DNA of 64,000 nt from Microbacterium sp. CFH 31415 (GTDB taxonomy: Bacteria > Actinomycetota > Actinomycetes > Actinomycetales > Microbacteriaceae): contig NZ_JAKYXC010000009.1 of NCBI RefSeq assembly GCF_022538185.1, positions 1 through 64,000 on the forward strand. Reading direction: 5' to 3'. Both the position numbers and the translations under genes were made by a program. The notes under the pieces are model-generated. The model saw only the letters and a list, made by a program, of their open reading frames with translations, did not search any database and was not told the origin of the DNA. Position 1 is the first letter of the stretch, and each line of letters opens with the position of its first letter. Positions 56,865 through 64,000 of this stretch are shown piece after piece.

Positions 56865-56907
56865 GCCGGTCAGCGGGCGATGAGCGTGTCAGCGCGCGAA
56901 GAGCTCG

Positions 56908-57519
56908 TCAGCGAGCGAAGAGCCCCTTCTTCTTGGCGGGCTTGAGCTCCTTCTGCAGGTAGATCGTGCCGAGCCACCGTCCGAACTTGAAGCCGACACG
57001 GCCCATGCGGCCCACTTCGACGAACCCGAGCTTCTCGTGCAGGGCGACCGAACCCTCAGCGCCTTTGTCGCTGATCACGGCGACCATCTGCCGGATGCCC
57101 TTCTGCTCGCACGCCGCGATGAGGGCGACCAGCAGCGCCTTGCCGAGTCCCTTGCCGGTTGCGGCCTGCCCCAGATAGATCGAGTTCTCGACCGAGAAGC
57201 GATACGCCGACTTCGTCGACATCGGCTGCACCAGCGCGTAGCCGAGGATCTGCCCGGTCGGCGACTCCGCGACGAGGAACGGCAGATCGAGCTTCCGCAG
57301 GTACGCGAGCTTCTCGCGCCACTGCGCGATCGACCACCTCTTCTCGTCGAACGTCACGACCGAGTTGGTCACGTAGTAGTTGTAGATCTCGCGGATATCG
57401 GGGATGTCGCGCTCGGCGACCGGCCGGATGTCGAACGAGAAGGGACGCTCCGGTTCAGGACGACGACGCAGATGACGCGGCAGCCGGCGCCGGTCGCGGT
57501 CGTATTCCTCCTCGAGCAT
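56908..57519 (-). CDS. GNAT family acetyltransferase (phosphinothricin-type)
   Basis: 203 residues, ATG 57519. After a basic lead (RRRLPRHLRRRPEPER) comes a Pat-like GNAT domain: FDIRPVAERDIPDIREIYNYYVTNSVVTFDEK, acetyl-CoA loop ATGKGLGKALLVALIAACEQKG and LHEKLGFVEVGRMGRVGFKFGRWLGTIYLQKEL. The latter is the marker of the phosphinothricin/methionine-sulfone acetyltransferase group. Probably acetylates an amino-acid-like xenobiotic. Confidence 0.88.
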   Translation of the reverse strand: MLEEEYDRDRRRLPRHLRRRPEPERPFSFDIRPVAERDIPDIREIYNYYVTNSVVTFDEKRWSIAQWREKLAYLRKLDLPFLVAESPTGQILGYALVQPMSTKSAYRFSVENSIYLGQAATGKGLGKALLVALIAACEQKGIRQMVAVISDKGAEGSVALHEKLGFVEVGRMGRVGFKFGRWLGTIYLQKELKPAKKKGLFAR

Positions 57520-57528
57520 GCCGTCAGC

Positions 57529-58227
57529 CTACGCTCCGGCCGGGAGGGTCCAGTCGACCGGCCGACCGCCCTGCTGATCGATCAGCGCGTTCGCCCGGGA
57601 GAACGGGCGGGACCCGAAGAACCCCCTGCTGGCCGACAGCGGCGACGGGTGGGCAGACTCGATGATCGGCGTCGGACCCAGCAGAGGGCGCAGGTTCGCG
57701 GCATCCCTCCCCCATAGGATCGCGACGAGCGGGCGGTCCCGGTCGACCAGCGTGCGGATCGCATGCTCGGTGACCTTCTCCCAGCCCCAGCCGCGATGGG
57801 ATGCCGGCTGCCCCGGAGTCACCGTGAGCACGCGGTTGAGCAGCATGACGCCCTGGTCGCTCCACGCGGACAGGTCGCCGTGGTCGGCCCGGGGGATGCC
57901 GAGGTCGGCCTCGAGCTCCTGGTAGATGTTCGAGAGGCTCCGCGGCAGCGGACGGACGTGCCGGTCGACCGCGAAGGACAGGCCGATGGGATGCCCCGGA
58001 GTCGGGTAGGGGTCCTGTCCTACGATCAGCACGCGCACATCGGCGAGAGGCCTCTGGAACGCCCTCAGCACGCGGTCTCCGGCGGGCAGGTACGACCTGC
58101 CCGATGCCACCTCCGCCCGCAGTCGCTCGCCGATCACCGCGATGTCGGGGGCGACCGGCGCGAGTGCCTCGGCCCACCCCGGGTCGATGAGCCCCGCATC
58201 CGCGAGCTCGGGCAGCGTCATCGCCAT
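57529..58227 (-). CDS. ung: Uracil-DNA glycosylase
   Basis: 232 residues from ATG 58227 with GGGAG upstream. Family 1 motifs are intact: [16 protein letters not shown] (catalytic Asp72) and [21 protein letters not shown] (the HPSPLS motif). Removes uracil from DNA. Nine bases separate it from the GNAT gene. Confidence 0.96.
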   Translation of the reverse strand: MAMTLPELADAGLIDPGWAEALAPVAPDIAVIGERLRAEVASGRSYLPAGDRVLRAFQRPLADVRVLIVGQDPYPTPGHPIGLSFAVDRHVRPLPRSLSNIYQELEADLGIPRADHGDLSAWSDQGVMLLNRVLTVTPGQPASHRGWGWEKVTEHAIRTLVDRDRPLVAILWGRDAANLRPLLGPTPIIESAHPSPLSASRGFFGSRPFSRANALIDQQGGRPVDWTLPAGA

Positions 58228-58308
58228 GGAGCGCTCCCGCGCCGGGCATCCAGGACCGTCATCCACACGCTCCCAGACTAGGCGCGCGGTTCGAGTAGTC
58301 TCGCCCTC

Positions 58309-59799
58309 GTGTCCCGAGTCTCCAGCGCCACCGACCGCCTCCGCGGCTCGGCCCTCGGCATCACCGCGGGCCTCATCGGCTGGTTCGTCCTCGTCGAGGT
58401 CACGAGCGGCATCCTGCAGGGGTACTACGTGCCCCTGTTCAGCGACATCGTCGATCAGCTGGGCATCCACGACTCCGATGTGAACTGGTTCGAAGCCGCG
58501 CAGCTGCTGCTGTCGGCGCTCGTCGTTCCGGTGCTCGCGAAGCTCGGTGACATGTACGGGCATAAGAAGATCCTGCTGATCGCGGCGATCCTGACCGCCG
58601 GTGCGAGCTGGTGGCTGGCCTTCGCCGGCGACTTCTCGAGCTTCCTCATCGCGTGGGCGCTGCAGGGCTTCTACGTCGTGTGGCTGCCGCTCGAGATCGC
58701 GCTGATCTTCGAGCGCGGCAGGAAGCAGAACCGGGGCGTCTCGCTGACGCGCCGGGCAGCCGGTCTCCTCGTCGTCGGGCTCGAGGCCGGAGCGATCATC
58801 GGCGCCCTCGCCGCGGGGCGCATCTTCACCGCTACCGGCGACCTGACGCTCACCCTCATGGTGCCCGCGATCGCCGTCACCCTCGTGTGCCTCGTGATCT
58901 GGCTCGGCGTGCCCGAGTCCGAGCCGGTGCGCGGCCGGCGACTCGACACGTGGGGCTTCGTCATCCTCGCCCTCGGCCTGCTGCTCGTCACGAGCTCGCT
59001 CACGTTCCTGCGGCTCAACGGAGCGGGCGCCGCGTTCGTGTGGGTGCTCCTCGCGCTCGGCATCGTCGCGTTCGTGCTCTTCGTGCTGTTCGAGCTGAGG
59101 CAGCCCGATCCTGCCATCGACATCCGCGTGCTGCGGCGACCCGAGATGTGGCCCGTGCAGGCGACGGCGTTCCTCGTCGGCATCAGCCTGCTCGGCGCGC
59201 AGGGCCCGCTGTCGACCTACGCCGGCACGGACTCATCGCTCGGCTACGGCCTCGGACTCGATGCCGAAGCGCGCTCCTACGTGATCGGCCTCTACCTCGT
59301 GTCCCTCATCGTGGGGGCGATTCTGTTCGCCGTGACCTCTCGCCGTGCGAACCCGCGTGCGATCCTCATCGTCGCCTCGGCGCTCGTCGGCATCGGCTAC
59401 GTGCTGTTCCTTCCGTTCCACACCGAGCTGTGGCAGGTGCTGCTCAACCTGTCCATCGCGGGCATCGGCTCGGGTGCGCTCGTCGGCGCGCTCCCCGCCG
59501 CCGCCGCGGCGGCGGCTCCTCACGGTCAGACCGGGATCGCCTCGGCGCTGACGAACACGACGAAGACCATCGGCGGAACGTTCGCCTCAGCCGTCTTCGG
59601 CGTCGTCCTCGCCGCCGGTGCGGGCGTCGTCGCGAGCGAGACAGCGGCGTCGCTCGGCGGCTACCTCGCGGTGTGGTCGATCTGCGCGGCGGGCGGCTTC
59701 CTCGCCGCGGTGCTGCTGTTCTTCGTCCCGAAGGTCGCGTTCGCCGACACCCTGCCCGAAGAGGTCGAGACCGTTGCCGGCGAGGCACAGATCCTCTGA
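58309..59799 (+). CDS. MFS transporter (14-helix DHA2-like)
   Basis: 496 residues, GTG start. The A-motif-like sequence [18 protein letters not shown] lies between helices 2 and 3, and 13-14 hydrophobic segments fit the DHA2 drug:H+ antiporter class. The cytosolic start is short. It exports drugs or small organics; the actual substrate is unknown. Single-gene unit. Confidence 0.88.
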   Translation: MSRVSSATDRLRGSALGITAGLIGWFVLVEVTSGILQGYYVPLFSDIVDQLGIHDSDVNWFEAAQLLLSALVVPVLAKLGDMYGHKKILLIAAILTAGASWWLAFAGDFSSFLIAWALQGFYVVWLPLEIALIFERGRKQNRGVSLTRRAAGLLVVGLEAGAIIGALAAGRIFTATGDLTLTLMVPAIAVTLVCLVIWLGVPESEPVRGRRLDTWGFVILALGLLLVTSSLTFLRLNGAGAAFVWVLLALGIVAFVLFVLFELRQPDPAIDIRVLRRPEMWPVQATAFLVGISLLGAQGPLSTYAGTDSSLGYGLGLDAEARSYVIGLYLVSLIVGAILFAVTSRRANPRAILIVASALVGIGYVLFLPFHTELWQVLLNLSIAGIGSGALVGALPAAAAAAAPHGQTGIASALTNTTKTIGGTFASAVFGVVLAAGAGVVASETAASLGGYLAVWSICAAGGFLAAVLLFFVPKVAFADTLPEEVETVAGEAQIL

Positions 59800-59852
59800 C
59801 GCCTGCGCCGTGCGACGAAGACGACGGGATGAGCGGATGCCGCGGCCCGGCG

Positions 59853-60719
59853 TCAGCGCCGGGTCGCGGTCGTCGTCATGACCACCTCGAGGCCGCCCTC
59901 GACGTGGTGCGCCTCGAGCGACACGGTCGCCGACGCCAGCTCCGACAGCGCCGACACGTGCGTTCCGCCGCAGGGGATGCGCACCTCCGCCGAGGGAAGC
60001 TCGCAGACCCATGTACGGCGGTCGGCGAGGCTCGGGCCGTCGGCGTCGACGCGCACGGCTGCGCCGCTCGCGATCCACTCGGCGAGCAGCGCGTTCGCCC
60101 GCTCGGCCACCGCGGCGGGGTCGTCGAAGGCGGCCGGGTCGAAGCCCTTGCGGCGCAGAGACTTGCCGATGCGGTAGACGTCGCGCGATCCGTCGGGAAG
60201 GATCCGCGACTCCTGGATCGCGAGGGCGTCGAATGCCGGGGCGCCGAGCGCATCGGTGGCCGTCTCCTTGCGCCACGCGTCCGCGAGCGCGGCGTCGAGC
60301 GCCAGCGAGGCGAGGTGGCAGGCGGTATGTCCCGCTGAGAGCGCGGTGCGGTACGCGGCATCCGCTTCGATCTCCACGGTGTCGCCCTCGGTGATGCCAT
60401 CGCCCTCGACGATGTGGGCGACCACGAAGGTCCAGCCCTCGGTGCCGGTGCGCACCGGCACATCGCGGCCGAGCACGAGCCCGTCGCCCTGCGTCGCACC
60501 GAGGACGGCGTCGACGATCGCGCGCGTCGCGCCGCCCGCGCTCAGCATGCCGCGGTCGGCCGGCTGGTCGGGCCACGCGGTGTCGACCGGATGGAAGGCG
60601 GTCGTGTCGAGCACGATGGCCGAGCGCCCGTCGCCGGCGTCGGCGACGTGCACGACCGTGCCCGTGGACGACGTCGCGCCGGATGCGTAGGTGATCGTCG
60701 TGCCGGTGGCGGGGATCAC
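59853..60719 (-). CDS. AlaX-like alanyl-tRNA editing protein
   Basis: 288 residues, GTG start overlapping the SDR stop (GTGA). Zinc-site motifs of the AlaRS editing domain are present: HTACH (HxxxH, in AGHTACHLASLALD) and CGGTHV (CxxxH, in IPCGGTHVSAL). It hydrolyses mischarged Ser- or Gly-tRNA(Ala) in trans. The protein has a novel C-terminal strand segment (VSLEAHHVEGGLEVVMTTTA). Confidence 0.9.
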   Translation of the reverse strand: MIPATGTTITYASGATSSTGTVVHVADAGDGRSAIVLDTTAFHPVDTAWPDQPADRGMLSAGGATRAIVDAVLGATQGDGLVLGRDVPVRTGTEGWTFVVAHIVEGDGITEGDTVEIEADAAYRTALSAGHTACHLASLALDAALADAWRKETATDALGAPAFDALAIQESRILPDGSRDVYRIGKSLRRKGFDPAAFDDPAAVAERANALLAEWIASGAAVRVDADGPSLADRRTWVCELPSAEVRIPCGGTHVSALSELASATVSLEAHHVEGGLEVVMTTTATRR

Positions 60720-61507
60720 GCGAGGCCGCCTTCGCCGCGCGGACGCAGCGGACCGCGGGCGAGCAGGTGCTGGGCGGACTGCGCGACCGGGCGCATCGTG
60801 ATGAGGTCGAGGTTGACGTGACCCGGCGCATCGAGCGCGTAGGCGATGACGTCGGCGACGTCGTCGGCGGTGAGGGGCGCGAGAACGCCCTCGTACACAC
60901 GCTCGGCCGCCACCTTGTCGCCGCCGAGCCGGTTGGTCGTGAACTCCTCGGTGTGCACCATGCCCGGGGCGATCTCGATCACGCGGATCGGCTCGCCGTT
61001 CAGCTCGAGCCGAAGGGCGTGCGCGAGCATCGCCTCACCGGCCTTCGCGGCGTTGTAGCCCGCTCCGCCCGCGTAGGCGGTCTGTGCCGCTGTCGAGGTC
61101 ACGAAGAGCGTGTCAGCGTGGCCACCCTCGCGGGCGGCGCGCCGCAGCTGCGGCAGCAGCGCTGACACCAGCCGCTGGGCCGACAGCACGTTGACGTCGA
61201 ACATCCACTGCCAGTCCTCGACGAGGCCGTCCTCCACTCGGTCGGCGCCGCGGGCGCCGCCGGCGATGTGCACCAGCGAGTGCACGGGACCGGTCCCGTC
61301 GAGGAATTCGGCGAGTGCCTCGACGTCGGCATCGGAGGTGAGGTCGGCGGCGAATGCCACCGCACCGGTCTCTGCTTCGAGCGCCTCGAGGCGGTCGGCC
61401 CGGCGGGCGACGGCGACGACATCCCAGCCTCGCGAGCGCAGCTTCCGCGCGGTCGCTTCACCGATCCCCGAACTCGCCCCGGTCACCACAGCACGTCTGG
61501 TCGTCAT
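60716..61507 (-). CDS. Short-chain dehydrogenase/reductase (YdfG-like)
   Basis: 263 residues, ATG 61507. NAD(P)-binding TGASSGIGEATA, the active site with Ser (VTSTAAQTAYAGGAGYNAAKAG; Tyr-x-x-x-Lys as YNAAK) and VHTEEFTTNRLGG in the C-terminus. The pattern fits the serine/malonic-semialdehyde reductase YdfG group. Coupled to the AlaX-like gene. Confidence 0.9.
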   Translation of the reverse strand: MTTRRAVVTGASSGIGEATARKLRSRGWDVVAVARRADRLEALEAETGAVAFAADLTSDADVEALAEFLDGTGPVHSLVHIAGGARGADRVEDGLVEDWQWMFDVNVLSAQRLVSALLPQLRRAAREGGHADTLFVTSTAAQTAYAGGAGYNAAKAGEAMLAHALRLELNGEPIRVIEIAPGMVHTEEFTTNRLGGDKVAAERVYEGVLAPLTADDVADVIAYALDAPGHVNLDLITMRPVAQSAQHLLARGPLRPRGEGGLA

Positions 61508-61586
61508 GCCTCCACGGTACCCATTCCGCCCGGGGTCGTCCGTCGCCCGCGCGGCCCGGAGATTACGTCACATTTCCCCTTCGTTG

Positions 61587-61613
61587 TTGACAAGGCCGCG
61601 ACATCCGTACTGT
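61587..61613 (+). promoter_or_regulatory. Possible promoter of metY
   Basis: TTGACA (61587-61592) is a perfect -35; TACTGT (61608-61613) follows at a shorter than normal spacing (15 bases). The 158-base leader of metY shows no S-box or other SAM riboswitch features. Confidence 0.35.
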
Positions 61614-61665
61614 CGATCCGGTCGGGGGATGCCGCCCCCGCCCACTGAACCCGCAGGAGCAAGCC

Positions 61666-62988
61666 ATGTCCGCACCCGAGAACTGGCGTTTCGAGACCAA
61701 GCAGATCCACTCCGGTGCCGCGCCGGACCCGGTCACCAAGGCCCGTGCCACGCCGATCTACCAGACGACCTCGTACGTGTTCGACAACGCCGACCACGCC
61801 GCGAACCTCTTCGCGCTGGCCGAGTTCGGCAACATCTACACGCGCATCCAGAACCCGACGCAGGCCGTCGTCGAGGAGCGCCTCGCCGCGCTCGAGGGTG
61901 GCACCGGTGCCCTCCTCGTCGCCAGCGGCCAGGCCGCCGAGACCTTCGCGGTGCTCAACATCGCCCAGGCCGGCGACCACATCGTGTCGTCGAGCTCGAT
62001 CTACGGCGGCACATACAACCTCTTCAAGTACACGCTCGCCAAGCTCGGCATCGAGACCACGTTCGTCGAGAACCAGGACGACCCCGAGGAGTGGCGCCGC
62101 GCCGTCCGCCCGAACACGAAGCTCTTCTTCGGCGAGACCATCGGCAACCCGAAGATCAACGTGCTCGACATCCGCACGGTGGCCGACGTCGCCCACGAGA
62201 ACGGCATCCCGCTCATCGTCGACAACACGATCGCGACGCCGTACCTCATCAAGCCCTTCGAGCACGGCGCCGACATCGTCATCCACTCGGCCACCAAGTT
62301 CCTCGGCGGTCACGGCACGGTCATCGGCGGCGTCATCGTCGATGGCGGAAAGTTCGAGTGGTCGAAGAACGTCGAGAAGTTCCCGGGCCTCACCGAGCCC
62401 GACCCGTCGTACCACGGCGCGTCCTACACCGCCGCGGTCGGCGACCCGCTCGCCTACATCATCAAGGCCCGCGTGCAGCTGCTCCGCGATCTCGGCGCAG
62501 CCATCTCGCCGCAGAGCGCGTGGCTGCTGATCCAGGGCATCGAGACCCTGTCGCTGCGCATCGAGCGTCACGTGCAGAACGCGCAGGAGATCGCGGAGTG
62601 GCTCGAGAACCAGGACGACGTCGCCTCGGTCAACTACTCGGGGCTGCCCACGTCGCCGTGGTACGCGGCGGCCAACACCTACGCGCCGAAGGGCGTGGGC
62701 GCCGTGCTGTCGTTCGAGCTCAAGGGCGGGGTCGAGGCGGGCCGCGAGTTCGTGAACTCGCTCACCCTGTTCAGCCACCTCGCGAACATCGGCGACGTGC
62801 GCTCGCTCGTCATCCACCCGGCGTCGACCACGCACTCGCAGCTCACCCCCGAGCAGCAGCTCACCGCCGGTGTCACGCCGGGCCTGGTGCGCCTGTCGGT
62901 CGGGCTCGAGAACATCGACGACCTCAAGGCCGACCTCGAGCAGGCGCTCGCGGCGGCTCGTCGCGTGTCGGAGGCGGCGCGCGCCTGA
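61666..62988 (+). CDS. metY: O-acetylhomoserine sulfhydrylase
   Basis: 440 residues, ATG with GCAGGAGC upstream. Cys/Met PLP enzyme motifs: PLP lysine Lys211 in HSATKFLGGHG, with GEFGNIYTRIQNPTQAV and QGIETLSLRIERHVQNA as typical MetY blocks. It makes homocysteine directly from O-acetylhomoserine and sulfide, linking the hom branch to methionine. No metX lies in the window. Confidence 0.95.
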   Translation: MSAPENWRFETKQIHSGAAPDPVTKARATPIYQTTSYVFDNADHAANLFALAEFGNIYTRIQNPTQAVVEERLAALEGGTGALLVASGQAAETFAVLNIAQAGDHIVSSSSIYGGTYNLFKYTLAKLGIETTFVENQDDPEEWRRAVRPNTKLFFGETIGNPKINVLDIRTVADVAHENGIPLIVDNTIATPYLIKPFEHGADIVIHSATKFLGGHGTVIGGVIVDGGKFEWSKNVEKFPGLTEPDPSYHGASYTAAVGDPLAYIIKARVQLLRDLGAAISPQSAWLLIQGIETLSLRIERHVQNAQEIAEWLENQDDVASVNYSGLPTSPWYAAANTYAPKGVGAVLSFELKGGVEAGREFVNSLTLFSHLANIGDVRSLVIHPASTTHSQLTPEQQLTAGVTPGLVRLSVGLENIDDLKADLEQALAAARRVSEAARA

Positions 62989-63063
62989 CCTCGGTTTCAG
63001 ATCAGCGGATGCCTCGGCCCACGCGGGCCGGGGCATCCGCAGTTCTGCCTCCGGGTGCCGGCG

Positions 63064-64000
63064 TCAGCCGGCATCCCACCAGCGCAGCACGCGCAGAGCG
63101 CGGAGGGTGACCCACCGGCTCGGGAAGCCGTCACCCTCCGCGTCGAGTTCGAACAGCACCGGCCCCTCGTGATGGTTCTCGAAGGGGAACAGGCCGTTGT
63201 CGAGCCGCTTCTCGCGGACGAGTTCGACGCCCTCGGCGCAGCGCTCGTCGCGCTCGGGGCGCGCGAGGCGGAAGTACTCGAGACCGCGCAGCACGTCGTA
63301 GTACCACCGCCACGGGGCCGATGTCAGCGTCATCCGCAGGTCGACGATCGAGCCGTCGGACTTGCGGCGGAAGAGTCGTCGCTCCAGCAGATACTCCTCG
63401 CCACGAAGCCGAGCGGCTCGGAGCTCGTCGGAGCCGCCCGTGCGCTGCTCCCACTCCCACAGCCCTTCGAGCGCGCAGATCGTCGAGTGGAAGGACGACG
63501 GTGTCGCCGTGTCGTCCTCCCAGCAGTTCCAGCCTCCGTCGGCGTGCTGGGTGTCGAGCAGGGTCTGAGCGATCGCGGCTGACTCGTCGCGCGCGAAGTA
63601 CGCGCCGAGCGCGAGGGCGATCCCGTTGATGCACGGTTCGATCTCCCCCTCGAAGTATGGTGCGCCGTTGTACTCCCACCGCGCGTTCTCGCGCACCCGC
63701 GTGATCGCACGCACCGCCTCGGGCGAGTCGGGGTCGAGTCCGTACTCCATGAGCGACTGCAGCGAGAAGTGCGTCGCCGTCCACGCGTCGAAGAACGGCC
63801 GGCTCTCGTCGACCCACCCCGGTCTGTAGACGCCGCCGTCCCAGAGCCCGTCGTCACCCTGCTCGGCGAGCAGGCGTGCCCCCCAGCCTTCGGTGGCGAC
63901 ACGCGCGCGCTCCGCTGCGATCTCGGGCGCCGGCGCATCGGTGAGGTCGGCCATGACCTGCCACCGGATCGCCGGATCGCCGCTCAAGAGGTACTCGATC
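63064..64000 (-). CDS. Alpha/alpha-toroid (prenyltransferase/squalene-cyclase-like) protein, 5' end outside window
   Basis: The frame is open to the window edge: upstream of a TTG at 63987 it continues as IEYLL, so the true start probably lies outside. The visible sequence has GDPAIRWQVMADL near the start and the QxxDGGWxCWED repeat (TQHADGGWNCWEDD), the hallmark of alpha/alpha-barrel terpene-cyclase-fold proteins. No DxDD or DDxxD is seen, so a catalytic role is not certain; squalene-cyclase-like members are often annotated only by fold. Confidence 0.8.
   Translation of the reverse strand, partial: IEYLLSGDPAIRWQVMADLTDAPAPEIAAERARVATEGWGARLLAEQGDDGLWDGGVYRPGWVDESRPFFDAWTATHFSLQSLMEYGLDPDSPEAVRAITRVRENARWEYNGAPYFEGEIEPCINGIALALGAYFARDESAAIAQTLLDTQHADGGWNCWEDDTATPSSFHSTICALEGLWEWEQRTGGSDELRAARLRGEEYLLERRLFRRKSDGSIVDLRMTLTSAPWRWYYDVLRGLEYFRLARPERDERCAEGVELVREKRLDNGLFPFENHHEGPVLFELDAEGDGFPSRWVTLRALRVLRWWDAG

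Noticed and set aside
61508..61665. SAM riboswitch before metY
   Set aside because: The leader lacks the conserved elements of S-box or SAM-II/IV aptamers; only a candidate promoter is reported.

Overview
The window is a high-GC actinobacterial chromosome segment. Gene order (argS-lysA-hom-thrC-thrB-rho-prfA ... prmC-sua5-wecA-atpIBEFHAGDC), frequent GTG/TTG starts, four-base start/stop overlaps and protein style fit the Microbacteriaceae, most likely Microbacterium or a close relative. This assignment is an inference; no rRNA is present.

Layout. 1-2.1 kb: two membrane proteins and yaaA. 2.2-9.7 kb (minus): complete F1Fo ATP synthase operon with an AtpI-like gene, preceded in the same direction by wecA, sua5 and prmC (to 12.6 kb). 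12.7-15.2 kb (plus): tandem cysK paralogues overlapping cysE. 15.2-15.9 kb: a holin-like membrane gene between two long palindromic repeats. 15.9-26.7 kb (minus): prfA, rho, thrB, thrC, hom, lysA, an LmeA-like lipid-binding protein and argS. 26.8-28.8 kb: transglutaminase, SGNH hydrolase, tRNA-Arg(CCG).

28.8-34.4 kb is an accessory, partly decayed stretch. It holds a DDN-type oxidoreductase, a DUF1963 protein, a broken serine recombinase, fragments of a secreted exoprotein, a cupin and an alpha/beta hydrolase, plus intact small genes (deaminase, GNAT, 44-residue basic protein, two membrane proteins). 34.4-43.8 kb: cinA domain protein, GNAT, FAD monooxygenase, a candidate small RNA, a guanidine-III riboswitch with its sugE exporter, a CPBP protease, an MFS exporter, trmB, a papain-like peptidase with a small partner, and DUF3097. 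43.9-49.97 kb: TPM-domain protein, PspA, an arginase-family protein with a small HExxH protein, an iron-box-controlled SIP-like protein, a tyrosine phosphatase and an AhpD-like protein. 50.2-55.2 kb (plus): a five-gene peptide/nickel-type ABC importer. 55.3-56.9 kb: a protealysin-like M4 peptidase overlapping a likely emfourin inhibitor. 56.9-64 kb: GNAT, ung, MFS, AlaX-like editing protein, SDR, metY and an edge-truncated alpha/alpha-toroid protein.

The genes form coherent modules: energy (atp), aspartate-family amino acids (lysA-hom-thrC-thrB), sulfur assimilation (cysK, cysK, cysE, metY), translation/termination (argS, prfA, prmC, sua5, trmB, rho, tRNA) and transport. The points most worth following are the guanidine riboswitch, the purine-rich RNA candidate next to it, the M4 peptidase/inhibitor pair, the cytosolic papain-like peptidase cassette, and several families of intergenic palindromes.
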